The notes under the pieces were generated by a model, which saw nothing but the letters and a program-made list of their open reading frames with translations, searched no databases and was not told the DNA's origin. The position numbers and the translations under genes were made by a program. From Candidatus Woesearchaeota archaeon (GTDB lineage Archaea > Nanobdellota > Nanobdellia > Woesearchaeales > ARS49), in NCBI GenBank assembly GCA_014729505.1, contig WJJS01000014.1, forward strand, positions 1 to 64,000: 64,000 nt of DNA, given 5' to 3'. Shown one piece after another: positions 1 to 10,386 of this stretch (position 1 is the stretch's first letter; each line of letters begins with the position of its first letter).

Positions 1-1
1 A

Positions 2-259
2 GGAAAAGCACTGCTTATTGAAACTGCAGAGGGGAACATACTTCGCTTTGAAGATTTTGAGACGATAAACGGACCAAACTTACATATCTACTTATCTGCA
101 AATCTTGACGATACAGATTACGTGGATCTAGGAGAACTCAAGGCAACCACTGGAAGCGTGAATTATAACATCCCGGATGGAACTGATACAGACAAGTACC
201 ACTATGTTCTCGTCTGGTGTGTGCCGTTTGAGGTATTGTTCAGTTATGCAGATCTGTAA
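2..259 (+). CDS. DM13 domain protein, C-terminal part (truncated by window start)
   Basis: Open frame from base 2 to TAA at 257: GKALLIETAEGNILRFEDFETINGPNLHIYLSANLDDTDYVDLGELKATTGSVNYNIPDGTDTDKYHYVLVWCVPFEVLFSYADL; typical DM13 pattern (LRFEDFE..NGPxLHIYLS, LGxLK, VWCxPFxVxF). Absent from the ORF track because it is partial. Confidence 0.85.
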   Translation, partial: GKALLIETAEGNILRFEDFETINGPNLHIYLSANLDDTDYVDLGELKATTGSVNYNIPDGTDTDKYHYVLVWCVPFEVLFSYADL

Positions 260-398
260 TAACAGTTTTTTTCTTCTTTTTCACCACTCCAGCAAACCAC
301 AAACCTTTATAAATCCATAAACTACAATAGTCACGGGGTGATTGCTATTCCACTGGACATATTGTCGTACATTATTAAAGGAATCTTTACAAGGCCAT

Positions 399-3281
399 AT
401 GGGTGTGACGTATCAGACGCGAGACTTTGCCGACGACGAGCTTTTACCTATTCTAACACCACTCGTTAGGCAATGGTTTAGTACTTCATTTACTTCTTTT
501 GCACCACCACAACGACGAGCGCTCATGCCGATACACAGCAGACTCAACACGCTTGTCTCGGCACCAACGGGTTCTGGCAAAACACTCACCGCATTTTTAA
601 GCATACTCAACGAGTTGGTAGATAGTGCACAAAAAGGAATACTGCGCGACCAGGTCTACTGTGTATACGTCAGCCCACTCAAAGCGTTGAACAATGACAT
701 CCAACGAAACCTTCTCAAACCTCTCAAAGAACTCTGTGAACTGGAAGGGGCAGATCTTGGCATACGAGTAGCAGTGCGAACAGGCGACACGACGCCGTAT
801 GAACGACAGAAGATGCTTCACAACCCGCCGCATATACTGATCACCACACCGGAGAGTCTTGCTATACTGCTTTCAACAAAACGATTCAGCCAACTCCTGT
901 GCAATGTGCAATGGACAATCATCGACGAGATACACAGTTTAGCAGAAAACAAACGAGGAGCGCACATGTCGCTTTCCATGGAACGATTGCAAAGACTCAG
1001 TCCTGGAATGTGCCGTGTCGGACTCAGCGCAACAGTAGCACCAATTGAAGAGATCGGAAGATATCTCGTCGGGCAGAACCGTGATGTACAAATCGTTGAC
1101 GCACAATTTGTCAAAAACTATGACTTACAAGTCATGTCACCTGTCAATAATCTCATTGACACACCGCATTTTGTCATGCACAAAGCAATGTACAGCTTAT
1201 TGCATAAACTCATACAAGAACACAAAACCACATTAATTTTCACCAACACCAGAGCCGGAACAGAACGTGTCGTCGACACGTTAAAGGAAAAATATCCAAA
1301 ATTCTACGATAAGAATATCGGCGCACATCACGGAAGCATGGGAAAAGAAATGCGCCACCAGGTAGAACAAGAACTCAAAGAAGGAAAACTCAAAGCATGC
1401 GTGTCATCAACAAGCCTTGAACTAGGCATCGACATCGGCAGCATAGACCTCGTCATTTGCCTAGGATCACCAAAAAGCGTAGCACGGTTTTTACAACGAG
1501 TGGGACGTGCAGGTCACGGACTCGGGGAGACAGTCAAAGGACGACTTATCGTGATGAACCGCGATGATCTAGTAGAATGCTCCGTACTACTCAAGTACGC
1601 TGTTGAGAAAAATATTGATCGCATACACATACCGCGGCTTTGTCTCGACGTACTTGCACAACAAATTGCCGGCATGGCTCTTGAAACGATATGGGATGAA
1701 CAAGAACTCTACACACTCATACGACAAAGTTATTGCTACAAAGACCTTACATGGAAATCATTCAACGAGATACTCAATTATTTGTCAGGAGAATTTGTCA
1801 GTCTTGAAGAACGATACATCTTTGCAAAGATCTGGCGAAACGAAGGAAAGATAGGAAAAAAAGGGCGCATGGCACGTGTTATCTACATGATGAACGTAGG
1901 CACTATTCCAGATCAAACATTTATTACAGTCAAGATAGGTGAACAAATAGTTGGACGACTCGACGAAGCATTCCAGGAAAAACTAAACCCTGGCGACGTG
2001 TTTGTACTGGGAGGAAGCATGTACATGTTCAAATACAGTCGAGGAATGACTGCACAAGTGGTGCCCACGCCAAACAGGCCTCCAACAGTACCTTCCTGGG
2101 TAAGTGAGAGTCTGCCGCTCAGCTTTGATCTGGCTTCAGGAATAGGAAAATTCAGACGGCTGGTGAGCGAACAATTACGGTTAGGAAAACAAAAAAAAGA
2201 CATTATTGCATTCATACACCACTACCTCTATGTCGACGACATGGCAGCCGAGGCTATTTATCATTATTTTAAAGAACAACATTCCTATTGTCAATTAATA
2301 GGTCATGACAAACAACTAGTTGTTGAAGAGATCAGTGATGAGATGGGAACAAGATACGTGTTCCATACGATGTTTGGAAGACGAGTCAATGACTGTCTAT
2401 CACGAGCTATTGCATTTATTGCAAGCCGTCGCACACAACGGGATGTGCAAGTAGCTATTACTGATAATGGGTTTACTATTGCAGGAGCGAAAAATCTCTC
2501 CATAAGGCACGTCATGGGATTGCTTAGAAGCGACAAAATAGATATGGTCATGTCGCGAGCGATTGAAAAAAGCGAAGTATACAAAAGACGATTCAGACAC
2601 TGTGCAGAACGGGCACTTATGATACTCAAAAAATATGCTGGTCGGAAAAAAAGCGTTGGACGCAGCCAAGTAAGCTCGACAATTTTGCTCAATGCCCTCA
2701 AGAGAATAAGCACAGAGTTTTCCATTATCGAAGAAGCGAAGCGCGAAGTACTCGAAGATCTCATGGACATCACCCAAACAAAAAAAATCGTCAAACGTAT
2801 TGAAGATGGTACAATACGGGTAGACTACCGGAAGTCAGACCTTCCATCACCATTTGGTTTTTCAATCGCACTACAGGGAAGAATGGATGTCATGAAAATA
2901 GAGGACCGCCACGAGTTTCTTCGTCGAATGCACGGGTATGTGCTGGCAAAAATCGCGGTTTCAGGACAAGATGTTGAAGTACCACAGGAACTATTGCAGC
3001 CATCATATGAAGAGTTGTGGGACAAACAGGAAAAAGAACAAGAAGAAAAACTACTGGACAAGAAAACACTGCTCATCCAGGACGCACAACAAGCAATTCA
3101 ACGACTCAAACTACCACAAGATTACGTGGAAAATTTTATACGACTCATTGAAGGAGAAACAACAGGATATCGAGAAGACTTTGTGCAATGGTTACAATCA
3201 ACATTTTCAGGGCCGGTACCAAAGGTTATCAGTGATGATCTGGCAAAGTTTGTCCTAGAAAAAAAGCAGCAGATAATATGA
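399..3281 (+). CDS. lhr: Lhr-like superfamily 2 ATP-dependent helicase
   Basis: Walker A APTGSGKT, DEIH, SATVAP, SSTSLELGIDIGSIDLV, QRVGRAGH motifs, about 960 aa. Start uncertain (ORF opens at a TTG at 342). TATA-like ctttataaat near 304-313. Confidence 0.9.
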   Translation: MGVTYQTRDFADDELLPILTPLVRQWFSTSFTSFAPPQRRALMPIHSRLNTLVSAPTGSGKTLTAFLSILNELVDSAQKGILRDQVYCVYVSPLKALNNDIQRNLLKPLKELCELEGADLGIRVAVRTGDTTPYERQKMLHNPPHILITTPESLAILLSTKRFSQLLCNVQWTIIDEIHSLAENKRGAHMSLSMERLQRLSPGMCRVGLSATVAPIEEIGRYLVGQNRDVQIVDAQFVKNYDLQVMSPVNNLIDTPHFVMHKAMYSLLHKLIQEHKTTLIFTNTRAGTERVVDTLKEKYPKFYDKNIGAHHGSMGKEMRHQVEQELKEGKLKACVSSTSLELGIDIGSIDLVICLGSPKSVARFLQRVGRAGHGLGETVKGRLIVMNRDDLVECSVLLKYAVEKNIDRIHIPRLCLDVLAQQIAGMALETIWDEQELYTLIRQSYCYKDLTWKSFNEILNYLSGEFVSLEERYIFAKIWRNEGKIGKKGRMARVIYMMNVGTIPDQTFITVKIGEQIVGRLDEAFQEKLNPGDVFVLGGSMYMFKYSRGMTAQVVPTPNRPPTVPSWVSESLPLSFDLASGIGKFRRLVSEQLRLGKQKKDIIAFIHHYLYVDDMAAEAIYHYFKEQHSYCQLIGHDKQLVVEEISDEMGTRYVFHTMFGRRVNDCLSRAIAFIASRRTQRDVQVAITDNGFTIAGAKNLSIRHVMGLLRSDKIDMVMSRAIEKSEVYKRRFRHCAERALMILKKYAGRKKSVGRSQVSSTILLNALKRISTEFSIIEEAKREVLEDLMDITQTKKIVKRIEDGTIRVDYRKSDLPSPFGFSIALQGRMDVMKIEDRHEFLRRMHGYVLAKIAVSGQDVEVPQELLQPSYEELWDKQEKEQEEKLLDKKTLLIQDAQQAIQRLKLPQDYVENFIRLIEGETTGYREDFVQWLQSTFSGPVPKVISDDLAKFVLEKKQQII

Positions 3282-4309
3282 ACGCTGACAGAGAAACGAT
3301 GAAAGAACATAAAAAACTACACGCTTTTTCCAAACGTTCACTTCTGAGAATTCCCCTGTTGCCGCTACTTGGACCGGTAGCATACGCACTGTCACCTGGC
3401 ATTAAGGAATGTGTTAAACAATATCCTGAGGCGGCAGGAACTGTAGAATTTACTTTATCTCGACTGGCACGAACAGTTGTTCGACATCCCATAAAAGTCA
3501 TTCCATTACTCTCGACAATAACAGATTGGGTAACACATTATTTTGGTGCACAAAGAGAGCAAAAGAACAGCAGACAATTCTTAATCTATACTACTTTAGA
3601 CGACACCATACCATTCAGACCAGAATGGGATACGCTGTACACTTACATGATTAGTCAAATAGGATACTTGACAGAGGAAGTATTGCAGCAATGCAGCACA
3701 AAGGAAGTGAAAGAAGTAGGTCGCATGTTTACACACCTCACAAAAATCAGTGCAGAAGTATTCAATACGTTACCTACGAGAATGGTGCGATTACGAAACC
3801 ATGATCGTATAAGCCTGAGAGCAGTACAGGCAATAGACGATCCGCTGAACTGCTGCCCGTCACTACATATCGCTTACAGCGTGTTAATAGATAATCTCAT
3901 GGGCAATGTGCTTGACACAAAATCAAGCAACCCACAATTATGGCGCGATGTGCGCATAGCATCAACAGGTATGTTTGACTCTGTATTGTATACGAAACAA
4001 CACGCTCTTGTCTGTGTCGCTACAGGAATACTGGCAGCGGAGATCGCATACAAACATTTTCACCCAAGAAGACCGTTCAACGACTTTGCCGATCTCTTTG
4101 GACAGATGAGTGGTGAAGTGCCGTATAAGGAGGTCAAACGATTATATCGCGATGTTCAAAAGCATTATTCTCGTACACGACATTTACCTACTGCAATAAA
4201 GGCACTTTTTGATCAAGAGGAATACCCGTTAGTCAGTGCCTCGCAGGCAGAAAACGAATACGTAAGACTACTCTCAAAAGAAACAGTACAACACATGAGA
4301 AAAACATGA
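3278..4309 (+). CDS. PAP2-like protein, divergent
   Basis: IPFRPEWDTLY, CCPSLHIAYS and TKQHALVCVATG resemble PAP2 C1-C3 region motifs; overlaps the stop of the lhr-like gene. Confidence 0.5.
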   Translation: MNADRETMKEHKKLHAFSKRSLLRIPLLPLLGPVAYALSPGIKECVKQYPEAAGTVEFTLSRLARTVVRHPIKVIPLLSTITDWVTHYFGAQREQKNSRQFLIYTTLDDTIPFRPEWDTLYTYMISQIGYLTEEVLQQCSTKEVKEVGRMFTHLTKISAEVFNTLPTRMVRLRNHDRISLRAVQAIDDPLNCCPSLHIAYSVLIDNLMGNVLDTKSSNPQLWRDVRIASTGMFDSVLYTKQHALVCVATGILAAEIAYKHFHPRRPFNDFADLFGQMSGEVPYKEVKRLYRDVQKHYSRTRHLPTAIKALFDQEEYPLVSASQAENEYVRLLSKETVQHMRKT

Positions 4310-4393
4310 GACCTGCGAAGGACATGGTGCACACCAAAACTTTAAATGCTCGTAAAACGGTGGTGACATAAAAACTAAAAAGGAGGTTATAAT

Positions 4394-4852
4394 ATGACAA
4401 GTTCAGTTGGAATGACAGGAGTACTGGGAACAACAACTAGAAAAATGCTCATCGACAAAATAGCAATGATTGTCGTTAGTTTGTTTTCTTTATCGTGGGG
4501 AATATGGGCTATTACCGGCTTTTCTATTCTGTGTTTCGGCACCTGCACGATGCCCGTATGGCCATTTGTCCTTAACGTTATAGTGGGAGCGTCAGTATTA
4601 TGGACGGGTTACTATACCTGGTGGCCTCTACTGCAACGATGGCCCACCGTTAACAAGCTCAACTTTATTGCTCTGACGATAGTGCTTGTTTTTGGACTTC
4701 GCGCAGTAAAGGATGTGGGAAATTGGTTCCAGTTTTTGACGATTCGCATCGCCAATGCAGTACCAGCCGGCGCCATTATTATGGGCATTATCATGCTCGC
4801 AGCATTTGCCTGGTTCACTTACCAGTTTGTAGTTCCGGTCCTGCGCCGCTAA
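4394..4852 (+). CDS. Small multi-pass membrane protein
   Basis: About 4 hydrophobic segments; SD aaaaggaggttataatATG. Confidence 0.7.
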   Translation: MTSSVGMTGVLGTTTRKMLIDKIAMIVVSLFSLSWGIWAITGFSILCFGTCTMPVWPFVLNVIVGASVLWTGYYTWWPLLQRWPTVNKLNFIALTIVLVFGLRAVKDVGNWFQFLTIRIANAVPAGAIIMGIIMLAAFAWFTYQFVVPVLRR

Positions 4853-4928
4853 TCACATAAAACACCAATCACAAGACACTGGACAATATAGCGCACCGTA
4901 TTTAAACGATTGTTGACTAGTAAGATGT

Positions 4929-5258
4929 ATGAAACTAAACTATACGACACAAAACCAACGATTACAAGTGCAAATAGACGCAAACGCAGTAAAGGATGCA
5001 TTCAAACAACTGGCAGAATTCCAGGAAGTATTTGACGAGCAACAATGCGGTGCATGCGAATCAAAGAATATCTACTTTCGTGTGCGCACAGTCGACGGAA
5101 ACGATTTCTTTGAAATGGCGTGCAAGGATTGCTATGCCAAACTAGCGTTTGGACAACACAAGACAGGTGGAGGATTATTTCCGAAACGAAAAAAACAGGA
5201 CGGCACGTTTGATCGCGAGAACAAAGGATGGTACAAGTGGAACGGTAACGGTAACTAG
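4929..5258 (+). CDS. Zinc-ribbon-containing protein resembling phage-type uncharacterised proteins
   Basis: CGACESKNIYFRVRTVDGNDFFEMACKDCYAKLAFGQHKTGGGLFPKR. Confidence 0.6.
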   Translation: MKLNYTTQNQRLQVQIDANAVKDAFKQLAEFQEVFDEQQCGACESKNIYFRVRTVDGNDFFEMACKDCYAKLAFGQHKTGGGLFPKRKKQDGTFDRENKGWYKWNGNGN

Positions 5259-5334
5259 TACAACAGCGAGGAGTAGAGAACATCGCCGGTAAAGATAAGA
5301 ACACTTAAATAATTCCTTATCTTCTTTTCAATGT

Positions 5335-5610
5335 ATGACAAGCCAACATAAAAAAGAGTTTCCCATAAAAGGATTCACATGGGTATGGTATATTTTTGGA
5401 TGGATCACTGGCGCAGGGAATGCACTATTCTGGCTTATAATGGCTCTGCTCTATATGAACAAGAAAGAAAAGAAATTTTTCAACAATAATTTTCACAAAC
5501 GCGTCGCCATCTGGGGCATGATTATGGCAATAGCATCAGTAGCGCTACTATTCCTCATCTTACTGGTCGCAGTAATCACAGCAAAAATCGGCAGCGCAAC
5601 AATGAACTAA
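5335..5610 (+). CDS. Small membrane protein
   Basis: Two hydrophobic segments, ORF 91 aa. Confidence 0.6.
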   Translation: MTSQHKKEFPIKGFTWVWYIFGWITGAGNALFWLIMALLYMNKKEKKFFNNNFHKRVAIWGMIMAIASVALLFLILLVAVITAKIGSATMN

Positions 5611-5861
5611 TGGTAAAAGACATGCTCTTTGGAAAGGAGAAAACACACCGTAAGAATTGTCAAGTCAAAAAAGAACTCGAATGGGCACGAGCATTACCAT
5701 TACTCGTATCCTTTTGTGCCTTCTTCTTTGTCTTTCTGGTTCACAAGTACTTTTACTCCATACCACCATGGCTTGCGGCACTCTTTGTCATACTCTTTGT
5801 ATGGTACCTTCTTTTTGCATTCTTTAGACTTGCACTATTCCACAAAAAAGATCGTTGCTAA
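5610..5861 (+). CDS. Small membrane protein
   Basis: 83 aa, two hydrophobic segments; TAATG overlap with the upstream gene. Confidence 0.55.
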   Translation: MVKDMLFGKEKTHRKNCQVKKELEWARALPLLVSFCAFFFVFLVHKYFYSIPPWLAALFVILFVWYLLFAFFRLALFHKKDRC

Positions 5862-5899
5862 CGATACTTTTAAATAACACTTTTTTTCGTGGTCGAGAC

Positions 5900-6688
5900 A
5901 TGGTGCGTGAGGACGAGTTGCAACGCTTTTGGAAGAGTTACGAACCACTGCTATCACTAGTTGAATCAGTCACAGCAGCAGACCCTTCATTTGACAGAGC
6001 GGAAATCCAAAAACGGGCAGCACGATTGCAATCACAATTACAAGTACCGCAGGGAATAACAGTGAACTGGAAGGCCTGCCAGGTCGGCATCGGACCTGCA
6101 TGGTACGACAAATTCATTATTGGAAACCTTCAATGGCAGCAAGGAAGTACCGCACTTACGCTCAGACCATGCTATGCACACCCAGCACACGCAGGAATCG
6201 TGCTCGATCGCCGCACACGCCATAGCAGAGGATTTTATGAACCAAACCTCTTCATACACTTTAATCCACGACCACGACCACAGTGGAAACATGTCGACAA
6301 AGAATTTGTAGAACGAGAAGATGTCAGCACACACGGCACTCTCATCGCATCGCGCATTACACGTTGCGGAAAATTCATCAGCAAAGAACTCGATAAAGCG
6401 TTTGACGCGCACCGCGTCTTACCGCCGTATTACACACGTGAAGAACTGGAAGAAATGAATCGCACAAAATACAGTACAGACTATCCTTCATGGATTCCAA
6501 GAAAAAGACGGGCGCCGGAAGTTATGATAGGCGTGCGACTTGCAAGCAACAAGAATCCGCAAGATGACAGTCCGTTCATCACAGATACTGGTTCAAAAGA
6601 ATACGTAGCAGAACTGCGTTTCCATCATAGCGTATTAGGAACAGGAGAATTGGACGCCACACTTGAACACCTTAAACAATACTTCTAA
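5900..6688 (+). CDS. Hypothetical protein
   Basis: Long ORF; MVREDELQRF start chosen. Confidence 0.6.
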   Translation: MVREDELQRFWKSYEPLLSLVESVTAADPSFDRAEIQKRAARLQSQLQVPQGITVNWKACQVGIGPAWYDKFIIGNLQWQQGSTALTLRPCYAHPAHAGIVLDRRTRHSRGFYEPNLFIHFNPRPRPQWKHVDKEFVEREDVSTHGTLIASRITRCGKFISKELDKAFDAHRVLPPYYTREELEEMNRTKYSTDYPSWIPRKRRAPEVMIGVRLASNKNPQDDSPFITDTGSKEYVAELRFHHSVLGTGELDATLEHLKQYF

Positions 6689-6697
6689 AGTTACCAG

Positions 6698-7450
6698 CTA
6701 TTCCTTCCTGTCAACAAGACAACTCCTACCAATATACGCAATACTGAGTTGCTTCCATTTCTCGTAATGCGGACTGTCAGTTTGCAGATGCACAGAACCA
6801 ATAGTGTGAGGAGATCCACGAGAAAGCAACGCTGAAACCGGTAAGGGTTGTACGAGGCGCAAAAAAGGATGTGCCGAAGGAATAAGATAACGAAGCTTGG
6901 AAAATCGTTTTGGAAACGCATTAAGACGATCAGGATATAGCGATACAGGTTCTTCAAAGAGCGCATTACCCGCAACTACTTCATGAACTGACTCACAAAA
7001 ACCATCAATCTTATCGGCAAGCGATACTATCTGCGCCTCAAGACAATCCTTAGTCAATGCATGAGTCAACAACAAACGATACTCATAACCATTAATTTGT
7101 GAAGGCCACCGCGCAGCGAGTTCCTCAATAGCGGCCAATTCTTTACGATGATTCTCTTCATGCTGTGCTTTAGTCCATTTCTCCTTATCATCCAATTGAT
7201 GATCGCCAGTCACTATTTCTGCATCATCATGCACCAACGCAAGTGTTAATGCCTTTGCAGGATCAAGAGCAGAACCATAAATCGGCACTGCACGGGTAAG
7301 TAATTCTCTAACAATAAGAAAGACACGATGAGAGTGCAAAAACAAATTCGTGCGATACCACATCGGTGTTCGACGCGGCACATTATAGCGCAAAATGGTC
7401 TTTAAAGATTCTTCACGGCCCTCAAAACCTTCAAAGGAAATCGCTTGCAT
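6698..7450 (-). CDS. HD-domain phosphohydrolase (YfbR/5'-nucleotidase-like)
   Basis: HSHRVFLIVRELL...LALVHDDAEIVTGD; HD superfamily signature. Start inferred. Confidence 0.75.
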   Translation of the reverse strand: MQAISFEGFEGREESLKTILRYNVPRRTPMWYRTNLFLHSHRVFLIVRELLTRAVPIYGSALDPAKALTLALVHDDAEIVTGDHQLDDKEKWTKAQHEENHRKELAAIEELAARWPSQINGYEYRLLLTHALTKDCLEAQIVSLADKIDGFCESVHEVVAGNALFEEPVSLYPDRLNAFPKRFSKLRYLIPSAHPFLRLVQPLPVSALLSRGSPHTIGSVHLQTDSPHYEKWKQLSIAYIGRSCLVDRKE

Positions 7451-7546
7451 ACCATTAGAAAAGAGCAAACACATAAATAAACTATGAAAACCACCCTATG
7501 GTAACTAACCAGTATCTTTAAATAACAACTGTGGATTCTCAAACCT

Positions 7547-9262
7547 ATGCTACGAACACATACTTGTGGTGAATTGAGAAAAGAGCACGAAGGAAAAAAA
7601 GTCGTACTCTGCGGATGGATGCACAGCCTTAGAGAACACGGAAACGTTGTCTTTCTTGATTTGCGCGATCGTTACGGCATCACGCAAATAGTGGCAAGCG
7701 ATACACTCAAAGATCGCCTGCAAAGTTTGAAGCGAGAATCAGTGGTACGCATTGCCGGAACTGTAGTTGCGAAACCAGAACCGAACGAGAAACTGGAAAC
7801 AGGAAACATAGAAGTACAAGCGCAAACACTCGAAGTGCTCGGGGAAGCAGACACGTTGCCAGTCGATTATCAAGACCCACACATTACTGAAGAATCAAGA
7901 CTCACATACCGATACCTCGATCTGCGACGACCAGACATGCAACATAATATCATTCTCAAACATAAAGCCGCTCTTGCAGCAAGAGAATTTCTTGACAAAG
8001 AACAATTCGTAGAAATAGAAACACCAATGCTCATGCGTCACACACCGGAAGGAGCACGAGACTATGTCGTGCCAAGCAGAATCAACCAAGGTTTATTTTA
8101 TTCACTACCTCAAAGCCCGCAGATTTACAAGCAAATACTCATGGTAAGCGGTTTTGATCGCTATTTCCAAATCGCAAGATGCATGAGAGATGAAAACCTG
8201 CGCATGGACAGACAACCGGAATTTACACAAATAGATATGGAAATGAGCTTTGTTGACGAGCAGGATGTTTTTGACGTGCTCGAGCGCATGCATGCGCACA
8301 TCTTTAAGCACACCTTAGGCATTGATCTGAAGGTCCCATTTGAACGGCTCACGTACAAACAAGCAATGGATCGTTATGGAAGCGACAAGCCGGACCTGCG
8401 CTTTGGACTGGAACTAGTTGACGTAACAGATATCATGAAAGAAACAGAAGTGCAGGCGTTTAAAGAAAACAAAACAGTATACTGCCTAAATGCAAAGAAT
8501 TGCGCAGAATTTTCAAGAAAAAAAATAGACAAACTCAATGATATTGCTCGCACCTATCACACAAAAGGAGTATTCTGGATGAAGGGCATTACGGACGGAC
8601 CACTTGCAAAACTGCTTGACGAAAATACTGCTCGTGCACTCGCAAAACGATGTGAAGCAGGAGAGCATGATCTGCTCGTCGTCATCGCTGATGATTGGCA
8701 AAAAGCAACAACTGCATTAGGACACTTGCGCAATGAAATCATAAAAGAAAAGGAACTACAACCAACAGAGCCATTCAAATTCGCCTGGATACACGATTTT
8801 CCCATGTTTGAGTGGGACGAAGAAGAAGCGCGTTGGGACGCCATGCACAATCCATTTAGCATGCCGCGAGAAGAACACCTCGAATACCTGGAAAAGGATC
8901 CGTCAAGAGTACATGCAAAACAGTACGACCTTACACTCAATGGAGTGGAATTAGGATCAGGATCTGTGCGAAATCACAAAAGAGAAATTCTCGAACGAGT
9001 GCTAAAAGTAATGGGACATGAATTTGAAGAAGCAACAAAAAAGTTTGGTTTCATGCTCAACGCATTTCGTTATGGAGTGCCACCGCACGGAGGATTTGCT
9101 GTAGGATTTGACAGACTGATAACGCTTATGTGCGGTCACACAGACATTCGTGAAGTCATAGCATTTCCAAAAAACAAGAAAGCACAGGGCATGATGGAAG
9201 GCAGCCCCTCAGAGATCGACAAAAAGCACCTCAAAGAACTCGGTCTACACCTTAACAACTAA
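7547..9262 (+). CDS. aspS: Aspartyl-tRNA synthetase, bacterial type
   Basis: MLRTHTCGELRKEHEGKKVVLCGWMHSLREHGNVVFLDLRDRYGITQIV, RYLDLRRP, FRYGVPPHGGFAVGFDRL; 571 aa with bacterial-type insertion. Confidence 0.95.
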   Translation: MLRTHTCGELRKEHEGKKVVLCGWMHSLREHGNVVFLDLRDRYGITQIVASDTLKDRLQSLKRESVVRIAGTVVAKPEPNEKLETGNIEVQAQTLEVLGEADTLPVDYQDPHITEESRLTYRYLDLRRPDMQHNIILKHKAALAAREFLDKEQFVEIETPMLMRHTPEGARDYVVPSRINQGLFYSLPQSPQIYKQILMVSGFDRYFQIARCMRDENLRMDRQPEFTQIDMEMSFVDEQDVFDVLERMHAHIFKHTLGIDLKVPFERLTYKQAMDRYGSDKPDLRFGLELVDVTDIMKETEVQAFKENKTVYCLNAKNCAEFSRKKIDKLNDIARTYHTKGVFWMKGITDGPLAKLLDENTARALAKRCEAGEHDLLVVIADDWQKATTALGHLRNEIIKEKELQPTEPFKFAWIHDFPMFEWDEEEARWDAMHNPFSMPREEHLEYLEKDPSRVHAKQYDLTLNGVELGSGSVRNHKREILERVLKVMGHEFEEATKKFGFMLNAFRYGVPPHGGFAVGFDRLITLMCGHTDIREVIAFPKNKKAQGMMEGSPSEIDKKHLKELGLHLNN

Positions 9263-9558
9263 CCAACCATCAATACTCCAAGTCCTGCAAAGAACAAAAA
9301 AGCAGATAAGGAATGCAAAACCACTTGTACTGGAGACTGTTTCTTACTCAACGCCCAAAAGTCCATATTATCGAGCAATTGTACGAGACCAAAAGCGCAT
9401 ATGGCAAGCAAAAAAAGAAGCGGAGCCAGCAATTCATCTTGATGTGCGACAAAAGTTCCTATGACAGAAACTACAAGCGCGGTGCCGAGAATCAAATAAA
9501 TTAAGCGCCACGTCCAATCACGGATAAACTCGTATTCGGGAGTGTCTTCAAGTACCAT
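9259..9558 (-). CDS. Small membrane protein
   Basis: Hydrophobic segments, 99 aa. Confidence 0.5.
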   Translation of the reverse strand: MVLEDTPEYEFIRDWTWRLIYLILGTALVVSVIGTFVAHQDELLAPLLFLLAICAFGLVQLLDNMDFWALSKKQSPVQVVLHSLSAFLFFAGLGVLMVG

Positions 9559-9941
9559 TAATTACGTCCCAGACAGCGTCCATTGATGTAAATAGATAAT
9601 TTATTGTAATGCCAGCGACCAACAATTTCTCTGTCTTTACACGGTCCTTTGACCAAAGAAAGGCGCCCGCTTGGACCAACACCCGTTACTGCGTCCTCCT
9701 GATCTGTAAACATGCCTGCAGCATAATTATGAAAGTTAGGCAACCAATTACCTGAGTGGAACGTCGCTTCAACAACAAGCAATCCCACTTTAATGAGATC
9801 TGTTTCGCCAACAAAAGGTGTGGGAGGTACAGATGTTGTGAGCAAGTGCGGGACATACGTTATCTTACGTTTGTTATCTTCAGGAATGTCGATAAGTCCC
9901 TTGACATCGCCAAGTTTATCAATCAGGCTCATTGTCACCAT
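9558..9941 (-). CDS. Hypothetical protein
   Basis: 127 aa ORF adjacent to the 9259-9558 gene. Confidence 0.5.
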   Translation of the reverse strand: MVTMSLIDKLGDVKGLIDIPEDNKRKITYVPHLLTTSVPPTPFVGETDLIKVGLLVVEATFHSGNWLPNFHNYAAGMFTDQEDAVTGVGPSGRLSLVKGPCKDREIVGRWHYNKLSIYINGRCLGRN

Positions 9942-10014
9942 ATCGTAGTAATGCTTATTTAAATCTTACGATATTCGGCAGGTTTATAAAGCACTCATAA
10001 CGCGTTTTGCAGGA

Positions 10015-10386
10015 GTGAAGATGGAAGATTTTAGCTATTTCAAAGAGCATCTCAACAGGTTACATCATTTTTTCAAACACCCTGCAAGAGGACTCTATTT
10101 CCTTTACAACGGAGAACATCTCTGGGAATACCAACTATTTGAAGACGTGGAAGAATCAGGAGTCCTTTCTTTTGTGCGCGCACGATACACGGTTGACGAA
10201 GAAATAATAGATCTGCTGCGGTCAGGAACCTGCCCACTGACAGCACAAAACAACCATCACGACTCGTGGGGCGTCAAGAAGTTTATTGAAGAAAAGGGAG
10301 CTACAATAGAATCACTGGAAAAAGCAGCACTACAACACTATTGCAGCTATTCACTTCCCTTTGTACGTTTTCCAAGACAACGCTAA
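10015..10386 (+). CDS. Hypothetical protein
   Basis: 123 aa ORF; TATA ggtttataaag upstream. Confidence 0.5.
   Translation: MKMEDFSYFKEHLNRLHHFFKHPARGLYFLYNGEHLWEYQLFEDVEESGVLSFVRARYTVDEEIIDLLRSGTCPLTAQNNHHDSWGVKKFIEEKGATIESLEKAALQHYCSYSLPFVRFPRQR

Noticed and set aside
2303-2794. 163-aa minus-strand ORF inside the Lhr-like helicase gene
   Set aside because: Antisense to a strongly conserved coding frame; Ser/Arg-rich composition typical of shadow ORFs.
8557-8940. 127-aa minus-strand ORF inside aspS
   Set aside because: Shadow ORF; the plus-strand AspRS motifs are unambiguous.
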